From Sporolactobacillus sp. STSJ-5 (GTDB lineage: Bacteria; Bacillota; Bacilli; Bacillales; Sporolactobacillaceae), in the NCBI RefSeq assembly GCF_024385605.1, contig NZ_JANFOJ010000002.1, positions 310,001-374,000 on the forward strand: DNA of 64,000 bases, given 5' to 3'. Under the pieces are notes generated by a model, which had not been told where the DNA came from, did no database searches, and saw only the letters and a program-made list of their open reading frames with translations. The translations under genes and the position numbers were made by a program. This document shows positions 35,156-44,882 of the stretch, one piece after another (position 1 is the first letter of the stretch; every line of letters begins with the position of its first letter).

Positions 35156-35806
35156 ATGGAACTGCGAAACGTGCTCTTTGATTTTGACGGAACGCTTGCA
35201 AACACCTTGCCGCTGACGGTTTACGCGATGCAAAAGGTGTTTAAGAACTATGACGGACAGTCATACGACGCTCATGAAATTGTAGCTATGTTTGGTCCGC
35301 CGGAAGAGGGAATGATTAAGAAAAACCTCAAGAACCAATCGGCTGCTGCAGAAGCGATTGAGCTTTACTTTAATTTGTATGAGAAAGAACATGAAAACTA
35401 TGTTAAAAAGAATGCCGAAATTTTTGATATGCTGCATCTTCTGAAAGACAAGGGAATAAGGATCGGATTGATCACAGGCAAGGCACGTCGTTCCTATATA
35501 ATTTCTGAAGAAAAGCTTGGATTTAAAGGCATATTTGACAGTGTCATTACAGGTGATGACGTCATGAATCCGAAACCGGACCCTGAAGGAATCAAACAGA
35601 CGCTGATTAAATTTGAAGCCGATCCCGCTAAATCCATCTATATTGGCGATGCGAACGGAGATACTTTAGCTGGAAAGGCAGCTGGCATTCATACTGCAGC
35701 TGTACAATGGCTTGAAATGTCGCAATCGGACACTTACCCGGCAAATCCAGAATTTTATTGGACAAAAGTAAGCCAATTTGTCAACCTTCTGAAAAGCAGT
35801 AATTAA
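35156..35806 (+). CDS. HAD-superfamily phosphatase, PpaX/Gph-like
   Basis: A 216-residue hydrolase with the four HAD motifs: DFDGTLANT (nucleophile Asp), LITGK, the Lys in MNPKPDP and YIGDANGDTLAG. The alpha-helical cap between motifs I and II is of type C1. Likely acts on phosphoglycolate, pyrophosphate or a sugar phosphate; the sequence does not decide which. Monocistronic; its stop overlaps the sirtuin stop by four bases in convergent orientation. Confidence 0.85.
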   Translation: MELRNVLFDFDGTLANTLPLTVYAMQKVFKNYDGQSYDAHEIVAMFGPPEEGMIKKNLKNQSAAAEAIELYFNLYEKEHENYVKKNAEIFDMLHLLKDKGIRIGLITGKARRSYIISEEKLGFKGIFDSVITGDDVMNPKPDPEGIKQTLIKFEADPAKSIYIGDANGDTLAGKAAGIHTAAVQWLEMSQSDTYPANPEFYWTKVSQFVNLLKSSN

Positions 35807-36537
35807 TCTATGATCGTGGAATCTGCATCAAAATTCGCAAAATTAACCTTACAAAACTGATCAATTGCATCCATGTGCAGAGCGGGTCGATCGTTGATAA
35901 GAAGTGTCGGCACACCGAATTCTTCTGCGTATTCCGGAAGAAAATTGATCGGAGCGACTCCTAGTGAGGTTCCAAGTACCAGCAGACGATCTGCATGATT
36001 GACTGCCTGCTCCACGGCACGAAGGTCACGCACGGCTTCGCCGAACAGTACAATGTCCGGCTTCAATACAGTTCCGCATGTTTTGCCATCCTTAGAAAGG
36101 GCAGAACAATGCGGAATTTTTTGATTCAGCAGCGATTGAGTTGGATAAAGTGTCCCGCATTTCGGGCAAATGCAACGATTGAATGCTCCATGGACTTCAA
36201 TAATCTTTGAGCTTGCTGCTTTCGCATGCAAACCGTCAATATTTTGCGTAATAATTGTGACTTCACATGTCTGCTCAAGATTTTTCAGCCAAAGATGGAC
36301 GGAATTCGGCTTGGCGTTGAGTAATAACGGAGCATCAAACAATGACCAGTAGAAGGCCCAAAATTCATCGGGATGCGCCTGGAAGTATTGCAAAGTTAAG
36401 CACCGTTCTACATCTTTATTTTGATACAGGCCGTTTTTGCCGCGAAACGGAGGGATACCCGAAGGTACACTGATTCCTGCTCCGGTTAAAACGGCAATTT
36501 TATGATCGTTTTGAATCCATTCATTGAGTGTTGACAT
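35803..36537 (-). CDS. Sir2-family NAD-dependent protein deacylase
   Basis: A 244-residue sirtuin. NAD-binding GAGISVPSGIPPFRG, the TQNIDGLH motif, the catalytic His in VHGAFNRC and a zinc ribbon with CxxC (CPKC) and a second pair HC...TCG are visible. GIPPFR replaces the more common GIPDFR. It removes acyl groups from lysine with NAD consumption. ATG at 36537 is taken because GGAGGG precedes it by six bases; the frame is open for 14 more codons. Divergent from mrfA. Confidence 0.92.
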   Translation of the reverse strand: MSTLNEWIQNDHKIAVLTGAGISVPSGIPPFRGKNGLYQNKDVERCLTLQYFQAHPDEFWAFYWSLFDAPLLLNAKPNSVHLWLKNLEQTCEVTIITQNIDGLHAKAASSKIIEVHGAFNRCICPKCGTLYPTQSLLNQKIPHCSALSKDGKTCGTVLKPDIVLFGEAVRDLRAVEQAVNHADRLLVLGTSLGVAPINFLPEYAEEFGVPTLLINDRPALHMDAIDQFCKVNFANFDADSTIID

Positions 36538-36565
36538 AGATAACCCTCCATGATTTTTAAATGAA

Positions 36566-36594
36566 TAGCGAACATTCATTCGTTATGCTATAAT
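36566..36594 (+). promoter_or_regulatory. mrfA promoter -10 with an overlapping LexA-like site
   Basis: CGAAC ATTC ATTCG at 36569-36582 differs from the Bacillus LexA box core (CGAAC-N4-GTTCG) at one base. A consensus TATAAT lies at 36589-36594; the matching -35 is poor. The site would lie in the promoter spacer, where a repressor should block polymerase. Confidence 0.45.
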
Positions 36595-36653
36595 GATGAA
36601 CAAATGAAACTGAATGTTGCCATATGATGACTGATGAATTTGAGGTGGCATAA

Positions 36654-38912
36654 ATGATTGGACGTAAAACAATCGACGACCTTCTAAGCCAGCTGAAGAG
36701 CGATCCAAATGTCGTACACTGGCATACTATTCCCAAGAAAGAGGCTCATTACGCACCTTTTCCGCAAACGCTGGACGAGCGAATAAAAACGGCACTTATT
36801 AACCGCGGTGTTGGTTCGCTCTACACGCATCAAGCAGATGCTTATCATGCGGTTATGGATGGAAAAGATGTGGTTTTAGTGACTCCGACTGCATCTGGGA
36901 AAACACTTTGCTACAATCTTCCGGTACTTGAAACCATGATTGAGCATCCTGAAAAACGAGCACTCTATTTTTTTCCGACGAAAGCACTTGCCCAAGATCA
37001 AAAAAACGAGATGGCTGAACTCATTAATACAATTGGTGTCCCTATTAAGAGCCATACATATGACGGAGATACTGCAGGATCCATACGTCAAAAAATTCGT
37101 CAGGCAGGTCAGATTGTAATGACTAATCCCGATATGCTCCATGCTTCCATTTTACCTCATCACACGAAGTGGGTCTCACTGTTTGAGAATCTTCAATTCG
37201 TTGTTATCGATGAATTGCATACTTATCGAGGCGTATTCGGCAGTCATGTAGCGAACGTCATTCGGCGGTTAAAGAGAATTTGCCGTTACTATGGCAGCAG
37301 TCCGCAATTTATTTGTACTTCGGCGACAATCGCCAACCCGCGAGAACACGCCGAAGCATTAACGGGGCGAAAAATGTTCTTAATTGATCGTAACGGCGCA
37401 CCGAGTGTACGAAAACATTTTCTGATTTACAATCCGCCGGTAACAAATAAGCAGCTGAATGTACGTGAAGACGAAAGTTATGCTGTTACTATATTGGCCA
37501 CTAATTTTTTGAAAAATAAAATTCAAACCATTGTCTTTGCAAGAAGCAAGCTGAAAGTTGAGCTTCTGGTGAGTCAGCTGCAAAAAATAAACAGCGGACG
37601 TCAGGATCGTGCTGCAATTTGTGCCTATCGAGGCGGCTATCTTCCTCTCGAACGGCGCAGGATAGAAAAGGGACTTCGCAGCGGTGAGATTATCGGCGTG
37701 GTCAGCACGAATGCTCTTGAATTAGGCGTGGACATCGGGCAACTTCAGGTATGTATTTTGACCGGATACCCTGGGAATATGGCAAGTGTTTGGCAGCAGG
37801 CGGGCAGAGCAGGAAGAAGACAAGAGGATGCAGTCATTATCATGGTGGCATCATCCAATCCGCTCGATCAATATATGGCCGGTCATGCAGATTATTTTTT
37901 CGCTCGGCAGCCTGAGGATGTGCGCATTAATCCTGATAATATCATGATTCTGATGGAGCATATTAAATGCTCCGCATATGAGCTTCCCTTTCAAAGAGGA
38001 GAGCTTTTTGGCGGCGAAAATGTGGACGAGCTATGCGAGTATCTTACTGATGAGGATGTGCTCCACTTTCAACGAGGAAAATGGTATTGGATGAGCGACG
38101 GTTTTCCGGCAAACAATGTCAATCTGAGATCAGCCGCGCAGGATTCATTTGCCATAGTGGACATTACCGATCGTGGACATGCAAAAGTGATTGGGGAAAT
38201 GGATCGCTTCGGAGCGATGACAATGTTGTATGAGGATGCCATTTATATTCATCAGGGCATTCAATATCACGTTGATGACCTGGATCTGGAGGAGCGGAAG
38301 GCATACGTACGCAAAGTCAATGTCAACTATTACACCGATTCAGATCTGGCTGTTCAACTTGACGTTCTTGAGGAAGACAAACATGCCGATTTCGATGGCG
38401 GTAAAATCGAGAAAGGTTATGGCGACGTGTCTGTACGAGCATTACCGACGGTTTTTAAGAAAATTCGCTTCGAAACCTATGAAAACATCGGATGGGGAAA
38501 GATTCATCTTCCGGAATTGGAAATGCATACGAATGCGGCTTGGATCAGCTTCGAACCGGCATTATTTGATGTATTTGGAAAAGATGTCTTTCAAGGGGCA
38601 CTTGTCGGACTGAGCCACTTGTTGCGCCATGCTGCGCCGCTTTTTGTTATGTGTGACCAGTCGGATCTTTCTGTGGTACCGAAAATAAAAGCACCGCATA
38701 ATGAGAAGCCTTCAGTATTTTTGTATGATAAGTATCCCGGCGGAATCGGATTAAGCGAGAAATTGTATCAGGAGCTGCCTCTTTTGCTTGATAAAGCGAG
38801 TGAAATGATTAATAATTGCAGCTGTGAATCCGGCTGCCCATCTTGTATCGGCTTTGTTAATGAGGGCAAGGCAGCGAAGACGGCATTGCGCCGTTTATTA
38901 AAGGAACGATGA
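36654..38912 (+). CDS. mrfA: DNA repair helicase MrfA (YprA)
   Basis: A 752-residue superfamily 2 helicase. Motif I TPTASGKT, motif II VIDELHTY (DEAH-like DELH), motif III TSATI, motif V/VI VSTNALELGVDIG and QQAGRAGRR are in order, followed by a DUF1998-type C-terminal domain with four cysteines in CSCESGCPSCIG that probably bind zinc. In B. subtilis MrfA with MrfB repairs mitomycin C damage independently of UvrABC. Its stop overlaps the mrfB start by ATGA, so the pair is coupled. Confidence 0.93.
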   Translation: MIGRKTIDDLLSQLKSDPNVVHWHTIPKKEAHYAPFPQTLDERIKTALINRGVGSLYTHQADAYHAVMDGKDVVLVTPTASGKTLCYNLPVLETMIEHPEKRALYFFPTKALAQDQKNEMAELINTIGVPIKSHTYDGDTAGSIRQKIRQAGQIVMTNPDMLHASILPHHTKWVSLFENLQFVVIDELHTYRGVFGSHVANVIRRLKRICRYYGSSPQFICTSATIANPREHAEALTGRKMFLIDRNGAPSVRKHFLIYNPPVTNKQLNVREDESYAVTILATNFLKNKIQTIVFARSKLKVELLVSQLQKINSGRQDRAAICAYRGGYLPLERRRIEKGLRSGEIIGVVSTNALELGVDIGQLQVCILTGYPGNMASVWQQAGRAGRRQEDAVIIMVASSNPLDQYMAGHADYFFARQPEDVRINPDNIMILMEHIKCSAYELPFQRGELFGGENVDELCEYLTDEDVLHFQRGKWYWMSDGFPANNVNLRSAAQDSFAIVDITDRGHAKVIGEMDRFGAMTMLYEDAIYIHQGIQYHVDDLDLEERKAYVRKVNVNYYTDSDLAVQLDVLEEDKHADFDGGKIEKGYGDVSVRALPTVFKKIRFETYENIGWGKIHLPELEMHTNAAWISFEPALFDVFGKDVFQGALVGLSHLLRHAAPLFVMCDQSDLSVVPKIKAPHNEKPSVFLYDKYPGGIGLSEKLYQELPLLLDKASEMINNCSCESGCPSCIGFVNEGKAAKTALRRLLKER

Positions 38913-40192
38913 TTGTGTCATTAACGAAAAAACTGCAATTATACAGAAAACAGCTGCATGATCAAAATGCTGCTTCTAGACAGCAAGCAGCTCAACATCT
39001 AAACTCAGCCGAACACGAGTCAGAGACAGATCAAGAAATACAAAAAGCTGCAAAACAACTCGGTGCTGAACTATGCCGTTTTGAAGATCAATACGTCCTT
39101 GTTCATTCAGAGCTGCTGCCGATCAATTTGAAAATAGGGCCATATTTAATACGTGACCTTTTTCCATTGGTGAATGCCTGGCAGTCAGCTTGTGAAAAGC
39201 ACCCTCTGTCAGCAAAGGGGTTGCACGCAGAGGATCTGCTTTTTTTTGACACGGAAACAACTGGTCTTGGCTCGGGCACTGGTCAAATGATCTTTTTAAT
39301 CGGCATGGCACGATTGACACGTAACGGACTGGAATTGAGTCAATACCTCCTGCCTGGTCCTGGTCATGAAGCAGCGTTCTATGATGCATTCCTGACTGAC
39401 TGCCGTTCATTGAAAAATTTAGTCACATTTAACGGGAAGGCGTTTGACTGGCCACGAGTAAAGACCCGTCATCAATTTGTTCGTGATCAGGTTCCGAAGC
39501 TCCCTTCATTCGGACATTTCGATCTGCTTCATGCTTCAAGGAGACTATGGAAAAAAAGACTGGAATCCGTACGTCTTCAAACAGTAGAAAATGAAATTCT
39601 TTCTATGGGCAGAAAAGCAGATGTTCCAGGGAAAATGGCGCCGTTTCTTTATTTTCAGTTCCTGAAACATCCGGATGCGGATTTAGTGAAAGGGATTATG
39701 GAACATAATCGAGAGGATGTTCTTACTTTGATCAGCTTGTATATTCATCTCTCGAATAAAATCTTGAACAGAGTCGAAGCGGATCCCGAGGAACAATATG
39801 AGATTGCTCGTTGGGATGAACAGATTGGCGATCGGGAACATGCTCAGAAGCTATGGAAAGAACTCATTCCAAAAAAATCACCCTATCAAAGTAAGGCCAA
39901 ATGGCGGCTTGCGGAATTATATAAGCGAGAAGGGGAGTACTTGACTTCGTTAGATTTATTTAAATCTGCTCTCTGTGATTCAGGTGATGATCAAGTGCCA
40001 TTATGCATTGAAACTGCGAAATTACTTGAGCATCAGTTTAAAGACTATACCCATGCGCTTTATTATACAAAGCAAGCACTTGAATATTTTTATCAAAGGC
40101 ATCCAAACGATTTAGATTCAGTAAGAAAAAAAGAAGTTGAATATTTGAAACGTTTAAATCGTCTTGACCAGCGGATTGGAAATAATTCATGA
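38909..40192 (+). CDS. mrfB: DNA repair exonuclease MrfB (YprB)
   Basis: A 427-residue protein: an RNase H-like DEDD exonuclease domain (residues about 105-285) with metal ligands in LLFFDTETTGLG, in FNGKAFDWPR and in HNREDVLTL, then C-terminal tetratricopeptide-like repeats (residues about 300-410). In B. subtilis it degrades DNA during MrfA-dependent repair. ATG at 38909 overlaps the mrfA stop; a GTG two codons later is an alternative start with better spacing. Confidence 0.9.
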   Translation: MIVSLTKKLQLYRKQLHDQNAASRQQAAQHLNSAEHESETDQEIQKAAKQLGAELCRFEDQYVLVHSELLPINLKIGPYLIRDLFPLVNAWQSACEKHPLSAKGLHAEDLLFFDTETTGLGSGTGQMIFLIGMARLTRNGLELSQYLLPGPGHEAAFYDAFLTDCRSLKNLVTFNGKAFDWPRVKTRHQFVRDQVPKLPSFGHFDLLHASRRLWKKRLESVRLQTVENEILSMGRKADVPGKMAPFLYFQFLKHPDADLVKGIMEHNREDVLTLISLYIHLSNKILNRVEADPEEQYEIARWDEQIGDREHAQKLWKELIPKKSPYQSKAKWRLAELYKREGEYLTSLDLFKSALCDSGDDQVPLCIETAKLLEHQFKDYTHALYYTKQALEYFYQRHPNDLDSVRKKEVEYLKRLNRLDQRIGNNS

Positions 40193-40339
40193 AGGAAATG
40201 AGTATTACCCGGGCAAGCGCAAATAGTGCCTTAAATCGTCACAAATCACCTGCATTTTCAATGAGTTTGAAACTTTTCGACAAATTAGGTGTTGATGTGA
40301 ATGATGCATACTTTAAATGAATTGACTGGAGGCGGGATG

Positions 40340-40930
40340 ATGCGTGAAAACGGATCGGCCATTTTAGTTACCGGATACAAAGCTCATGAACTTGGCATTT
40401 TTTCGAGGGATCATCCAGGTATTCAAGTCATTCGTTACGCGTTAAAGAAAAAGATGCGTGAATACGTTGAGGACGGAGCACAATGGTTTGTCATAAGCGG
40501 CCAGACGGGGGTTGAATTATGGGCTGGGCAGGCATGTCTTGAATTACGCGATTCCGATCAATTGAATGTAAATCTTGCGGTTTTGATGCCTTTTCTTAAT
40601 CAAGAAGAGCACTATAAGGAGTGGCAGCAGGAAATTTATGCCCAGATTCTTGAGGGGGCAGATTACACGGGATATATAAGCAAACGCCCCTATGAAAGTC
40701 CGGTTCAGCTGAGGCAGAAAAATGAATTTCTGGTTGCAAAAACGGATGCAATGTTGATTATTTATGATGAGGAATCGCCCGGCTCTCCAAATTATTCCCT
40801 GAGTGTCGCGAAAAGAAAAGCACGAAGCACGGCTTACCCGATTCAAGCCATAAATCGTTTTGACTTAGATTTTGCTGCTGAAGATCTATTGCAGCAAAAT
40901 CCTGATTACTGGACAAATAATGATGCTTAA
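40340..40930 (+). CDS. ypsA: YpsA-type SLOG domain protein (DUF1273)
   Basis: A 196-residue protein resembling B. subtilis YpsA: AILVTGYKAHELGIF at the N-terminus, FVISGQTGVELWAGQA (ligand-binding loop of the SLOG Rossmann-like fold), KRPYESPVQLRQKNEFLV and LIIYDEESPGSPNY. YpsA affects cell division and lies next to gpsB in many Firmicutes, as here. The ATG at 40340 is seven bases after GGAGG; the frame opens 13 codons earlier without a site. Confidence 0.9.
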   Translation: MRENGSAILVTGYKAHELGIFSRDHPGIQVIRYALKKKMREYVEDGAQWFVISGQTGVELWAGQACLELRDSDQLNVNLAVLMPFLNQEEHYKEWQQEIYAQILEGADYTGYISKRPYESPVQLRQKNEFLVAKTDAMLIIYDEESPGSPNYSLSVAKRKARSTAYPIQAINRFDLDFAAEDLLQQNPDYWTNNDA

Positions 40931-41090
40931 CAAGTAAAATACAGGTTATTAAAATGTATCTTTTGATTAGCTTATTAACCAAACAATGCGCATAATAAAA
41001 AAATAAAGAAAACCGTAATGAATAAGCGATTGACACAATAGACTAAATTTGAAAAAATAAGACGAGATACTTAGCTTGGAGTGAATGGAA

Positions 41091-41402
41091 ATGGCAGACC
41101 AGAAGACGATCAGATTAACAAAAAATGAAATTCTCCATAAAGAATTTAAAACGGGCTTTCATGGCTATCAGCAGGACGAGGTTGATCAATTTTTAGATAT
41201 CGTGATCAGTGATTACGATATTTTCAACGCAGAGATCCTGCGCCTGCGCGAAGAAAACAAACGGCTTAAAGGTCAACTGACAGATGAAGAAGGACAGCGG
41301 ACTGCTACACCGGTTGAAAATCAAGGGTTGACAAACTATGACATTTTAAAACGGCTGTCTAATCTTGAAAAGCATGTTTTCGGCAGCAGGCTCGGTGAAT
41401 AA
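41091..41402 (+). CDS. gpsB: Cell division protein GpsB
   Basis: A 103-residue DivIVA-like coiled-coil adaptor coordinating septal and lateral wall synthesis through PBP1. The N-terminal membrane-binding, PBP-binding domain shows FKTGFHGYQQDEVDQFLD, followed by a coiled coil (IFNAEILRLREENKRLK), a low-complexity linker and the C-terminal trimerisation helix (NYDILKRLSNLEKHVF). ATG at 41091 lies nine bases after GGAG; another ATG two codons upstream is too close to it. Confidence 0.95.
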   Translation: MADQKTIRLTKNEILHKEFKTGFHGYQQDEVDQFLDIVISDYDIFNAEILRLREENKRLKGQLTDEEGQRTATPVENQGLTNYDILKRLSNLEKHVFGSRLGE

Positions 41403-41415
41403 TAACGAAAAAGGG

Positions 41416-41444
41416 TTGCTTCTTTAATTAAATTGGATTATAAT
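41416..41444 (+). promoter_or_regulatory. rnpB promoter
   Basis: TTGCTT at 41416-41421, 17-base spacer, perfect TATAAT at 41439-41444. Transcription would begin near 41452, a few bases before the P1 helix. Confidence 0.8.
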
Positions 41445-41451
41445 GTGTAGC

Positions 41452-41868
41452 TGTGACATTGTTCGTGTTCGGGTGATCGCTGTATCCCTTGCGGATATAG
41501 AGGAAAGTCCATGCTCGCACGGTCTGTGATGACCGTAGTGTTCGTGCCTGGCGAAGTCATAAGCCAGGGTAGTTCGGAGCAATCTGAGCTAACGGCGGGA
41601 GAGAAACCTGTGTTCCTTCGGGAATATGGTTTGCCATCCCATAAAGTGCCATAGTGACGATGTCTTTTGGAAACAAAAGAAGTGGAACGCGGTAAACCCC
41701 TCGAGCGGGAAACTCAAACTTGGTAGAGGAACCCTTTGGAAGGAATCAAACGGAAAAAGGGACAGATGATTCTGTAGATAGATGATTGCCGCTTTCGTAC
41801 GAGGAGCGTGCAGCTCCGTTTGAGTGCGAAGGTACAGAACATGGCTTACAGAACATGAATAATGCATT
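41452..41868 (+). ncRNA. rnpB: RNase P RNA, class B
   Basis: Catalytic RNA that trims the 5' leader of pre-tRNAs. The universally conserved GAGGAAAGTCCATGCTC lies near 41501, GGTAAACCCCTCGAGCGGGAAAC near 41692 (read as its two halves) and ACAGAACATGGCTTACAG at 41834. The ends pair: CATTGTTCGTGTT at 41457 with AACATGAATAATG at 41852-41864 forms P1. Length of about 410 bases fits the Bacillus type. It follows gpsB as in B. subtilis and has its own promoter and terminator. Confidence 0.97.
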
Positions 41869-41877
41869 TTAATGAAG

Positions 41878-41903
41878 AAAAAGCCCGTTAAGGGCTTTTT
41901 TTG
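41878..41903 (+). terminator. rnpB terminator
   Basis: AAAAAGCCC / GGGCTTTTT stem with a five-base loop and extended T run. Confidence 0.9.
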
Positions 41904-41994
41904 TTGCAATCTTGTGATTGCAGTTCATTTTGATAAATTTCAATTGTACTTTCGGCTATAAAATGCAGGAATTCCTAAGAGAGGAAACATCGAC

Positions 41995-43131
41995 ATGAGT
42001 GAGAAATGGACGTTGATTGCGACGACAGCGATGGGATTAGAAGCAATTGCCGCAAGAGAACTAAGAAATTTAGGCTATGAGGATTTAAAAGTAGAAAACG
42101 GCAGAATCTTGTTTTCCGGAGGACCTCTAGACATTTGTCGGTGTAACCTTTGGCTCCGTACCGCAGATCGTATCAGACTTCAAATTGGTGCATTTAAAGC
42201 GGATACCTTTGACAGTCTCTTTGAACAAACAAAAGCGCTCCCATGGGCAGATTTTCTTCCGGAAAACGCAATGTTTCCGGTAATCGGGAAATCCCATAAA
42301 TCAATTCTGCACAGTGTGCCTGACTGCCAAGCAATTGTTAAGAAAGCAATTGTTGAATCAATGAAGCAGCATTATAATCAAGAATGGTTTGATGAAGATG
42401 GACCGATGTTTAAAATCCAGGTCGCACTTGAAAAAGATTGGGCGACGCTTGCCATTGATACTTCGGGAGATGGGTTGCATAAGCGAGGCTACAGACAGCT
42501 GCACAACTTGGCACCGCTCAAGGAAACCTTGGCTAGTGCACTGATTTTGCTCAGTCGCTGGAAGCCGGATCAGCCGTTTGTCGATCCTTTCTGTGGTTCA
42601 GGTACTTTGCCGATCGAAGCGGCTATGATCGGTCAGAATATTGCTCCAGGATTTAATCGGGATTTTGTTTCTGAATCATGGCCGATTATTTCGAAAAACT
42701 ATTGGGAACAGGCACGAGAGGAAGCAGAAAATAAGGCAAACTATGACCAGCCCTTAATGATTATGGGCAGCGACATTGATCACAAAATGATTGAACTGTC
42801 CGAGCATAATGCACTCGAAGCCGGCTTTGGGGGACTCATTACCTTTAAGCAAATGCAGGTCGCTGATTTTACAACGAAGGATGAGAACGGATGCATGATA
42901 GGAAATCCGCCATATGGAGAACGAATGGGCGACCAGGAGCAGATTCAAACGATTTGCAGTGACCTTGGAGAACTGTTCAAAACTTATAAATCATGGTCCT
43001 TTTACTTCATCTCATCTTTTGAAAAATTCGAAAATTATTTTGGACGTTCGGCAAGCAAAAAAAGAAAACTGTATAATGGACGGATTCGGACCGACTTTTA
43101 TCAATATTTTGGCAAAAAGTATTCGGATTAA
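41995..43131 (+). CDS. ypsC: THUMP-domain rRNA guanine-N2 methyltransferase (YpsC/RlmL-like)
   Basis: A 378-residue SAM-dependent RNA methyltransferase: ferredoxin-like and THUMP domains to about residue 160, then a Rossmann methyltransferase with FVDPFCGSGTLPIEAA (SAM loop), GSDID (ribose-binding acid) and the catalytic GNPPYGER. It corresponds to the N-terminal half of E. coli RlmL, which makes m2G2445 in 23S rRNA. GAGAGG precedes the ATG. The ypsA-gpsB-rnpB-ypsC order is as in other Bacillales. Confidence 0.92.
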   Translation: MSEKWTLIATTAMGLEAIAARELRNLGYEDLKVENGRILFSGGPLDICRCNLWLRTADRIRLQIGAFKADTFDSLFEQTKALPWADFLPENAMFPVIGKSHKSILHSVPDCQAIVKKAIVESMKQHYNQEWFDEDGPMFKIQVALEKDWATLAIDTSGDGLHKRGYRQLHNLAPLKETLASALILLSRWKPDQPFVDPFCGSGTLPIEAAMIGQNIAPGFNRDFVSESWPIISKNYWEQAREEAENKANYDQPLMIMGSDIDHKMIELSEHNALEAGFGGLITFKQMQVADFTTKDENGCMIGNPPYGERMGDQEQIQTICSDLGELFKTYKSWSFYFISSFEKFENYFGRSASKKRKLYNGRIRTDFYQYFGKKYSD

Positions 43132-43274
43132 CGAAAAAACAGGCAAATCGGACCGCTTCACGAGCTCATCAAGCGAATGATTCTTCTTAGAGAAAGAAGG
43201 ACATTACATTGAATACAGAGAAAAGAATGAAATAAGAACTTCCTGCATTTACTATCGTAAAAGGGGCGTTATCA

Positions 43275-44786
43275 ATGGCGATTACTGAAATTGTGGATTC
43301 TTATAATAAATATGTGAAAAAAATTATGGACTTTAACGAGGCCATTGCACTTGCAGAATGGGATATGCGGACTGGTGCGCCGATAAAAGGAATTAAGCAG
43401 CGTTCAGAGGTCGTTGGAACGCTCTCTGATGAAGTTTTTAAACGGTCGACTTCTGACGAAATGAAAGGATACATAGATGCATTAACCGATCCAGCGGTTC
43501 ATGATCAATTAGACTTGGTTACGAGAAGAATGGTTGAAGAATCGCAAAAAACATATGAACGCTTCATCAATATTCCATCTGAAGAAAATAAAGCCTATGT
43601 GATTCTCCAATCCGAAGCACAGAGCGTATGGAAAGAAGCAAAGAAAAACAGTGATTTCGAGATGCTCCAACCTTATTTGGAAAAAATGGTTGCGTTTAAG
43701 CGGAAGTTTATTGAGTACTGGGGCGTTAAAACAAATAAATATGATGCATTGCTCGATCTGTATGAACCTGGATTGACTGTTGAAACCATTGATCATGTGT
43801 TTGGCAAACTTCGCAAGGGGCTAATTCCATTAGTTGAAGCAGTTACAGCATCCAAAGACCAACCCCAAAACGCTTTTCTAACCGCTTCATTTCCTGTTGA
43901 AAAGCAAAAGGCGCTCTGTCTCCATTTACTTAAGGAAATCGGATATGATTTTGACGCCGGACGTCTTGATGAAACAGAACATCCCTTTGAAATCACCCTC
44001 AATCCCGGCGATGTGCGTGTGACAACGAATTACCAGGAGAATGATTTTATATCAACGGTTCTAGGAACGATTCACGAAGGCGGTCATGCTTTGTACGAAC
44101 AGCATATATCTCGTGAATTAGTCGGAACGCCGCTATGTGAAGGGACCTCCATGGGGATTCATGAGTCACAATCGCTTTTCTTTGAAAATTTTATCGGTAG
44201 AAGCAAAGCGTTCTGGTCTTGTCATTATGAAGAGTTGAAAAAGTATGCAAACGGCCAGTTTGACGATGTATCTCTCGATGATTTCTATCGAGCCATCAAC
44301 GTTTCCCGCCCATCCTTTATTCGTACCTTGGCTGATGAATTAACCTATCCGCTTCATATTATGGTACGCTATGATATTGAAAAAGGATTGTTTAATGGTG
44401 ATTTGAGTGTGAAGGACCTTCCAAGTGTATGGAACGAAAAAATGAACGAATATCTTGGTATCACTCCCACAAATGACCGTGAGGGAGTGCTTCAAGATAT
44501 TCACTGGCCAGGCGGCGATTTTGGCTACTTTCCATCTTATGCGCTAGGCTATGTTTATGCTGCTCAATTTAAGAACACGATGATTAAAGATGTACCTGAT
44601 TTCGATGCGCGCGTCAGCTCCGGTAATCTAGAAGTGGTCACAGAGTGGCTCAGCAAACATATTCATCAGTTTGGCCGCTTAAAAAAGCCTCTTGAAATTC
44701 TTAATGATACGACTGGAGAAGGACCCAATCCAGATTATTTATTGAATGAACTGTCGAAAAAATACAGTGACATCTATCGTCTTTAA
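43275..44786 (+). CDS. ypwA: Metallocarboxypeptidase, M32 family (YpwA-like)
   Basis: A 503-residue zinc carboxypeptidase of the Taq type. The metal site HEGGHALYEQ (HExxH) is followed by the M32 signature HESQSLFFEN, with the third ligand Glu there. Length equals the Bacillus YpwA/Thermus family. Removes C-terminal residues from peptides, except before proline, in the cytoplasm. AAGGGG lies ahead of the ATG. Confidence 0.94.
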   Translation: MAITEIVDSYNKYVKKIMDFNEAIALAEWDMRTGAPIKGIKQRSEVVGTLSDEVFKRSTSDEMKGYIDALTDPAVHDQLDLVTRRMVEESQKTYERFINIPSEENKAYVILQSEAQSVWKEAKKNSDFEMLQPYLEKMVAFKRKFIEYWGVKTNKYDALLDLYEPGLTVETIDHVFGKLRKGLIPLVEAVTASKDQPQNAFLTASFPVEKQKALCLHLLKEIGYDFDAGRLDETEHPFEITLNPGDVRVTTNYQENDFISTVLGTIHEGGHALYEQHISRELVGTPLCEGTSMGIHESQSLFFENFIGRSKAFWSCHYEELKKYANGQFDDVSLDDFYRAINVSRPSFIRTLADELTYPLHIMVRYDIEKGLFNGDLSVKDLPSVWNEKMNEYLGITPTNDREGVLQDIHWPGGDFGYFPSYALGYVYAAQFKNTMIKDVPDFDARVSSGNLEVVTEWLSKHIHQFGRLKKPLEILNDTTGEGPNPDYLLNELSKKYSDIYRL

Positions 44787-44882
44787 TCCATATGATTCAA
44801 AGTAACAACCTGAACGTCAGAGATAGATCAGATTGCATCCTGTTCCTTGTTGAATAGGATGATGGAGAAAGGGGTTCTTTAT

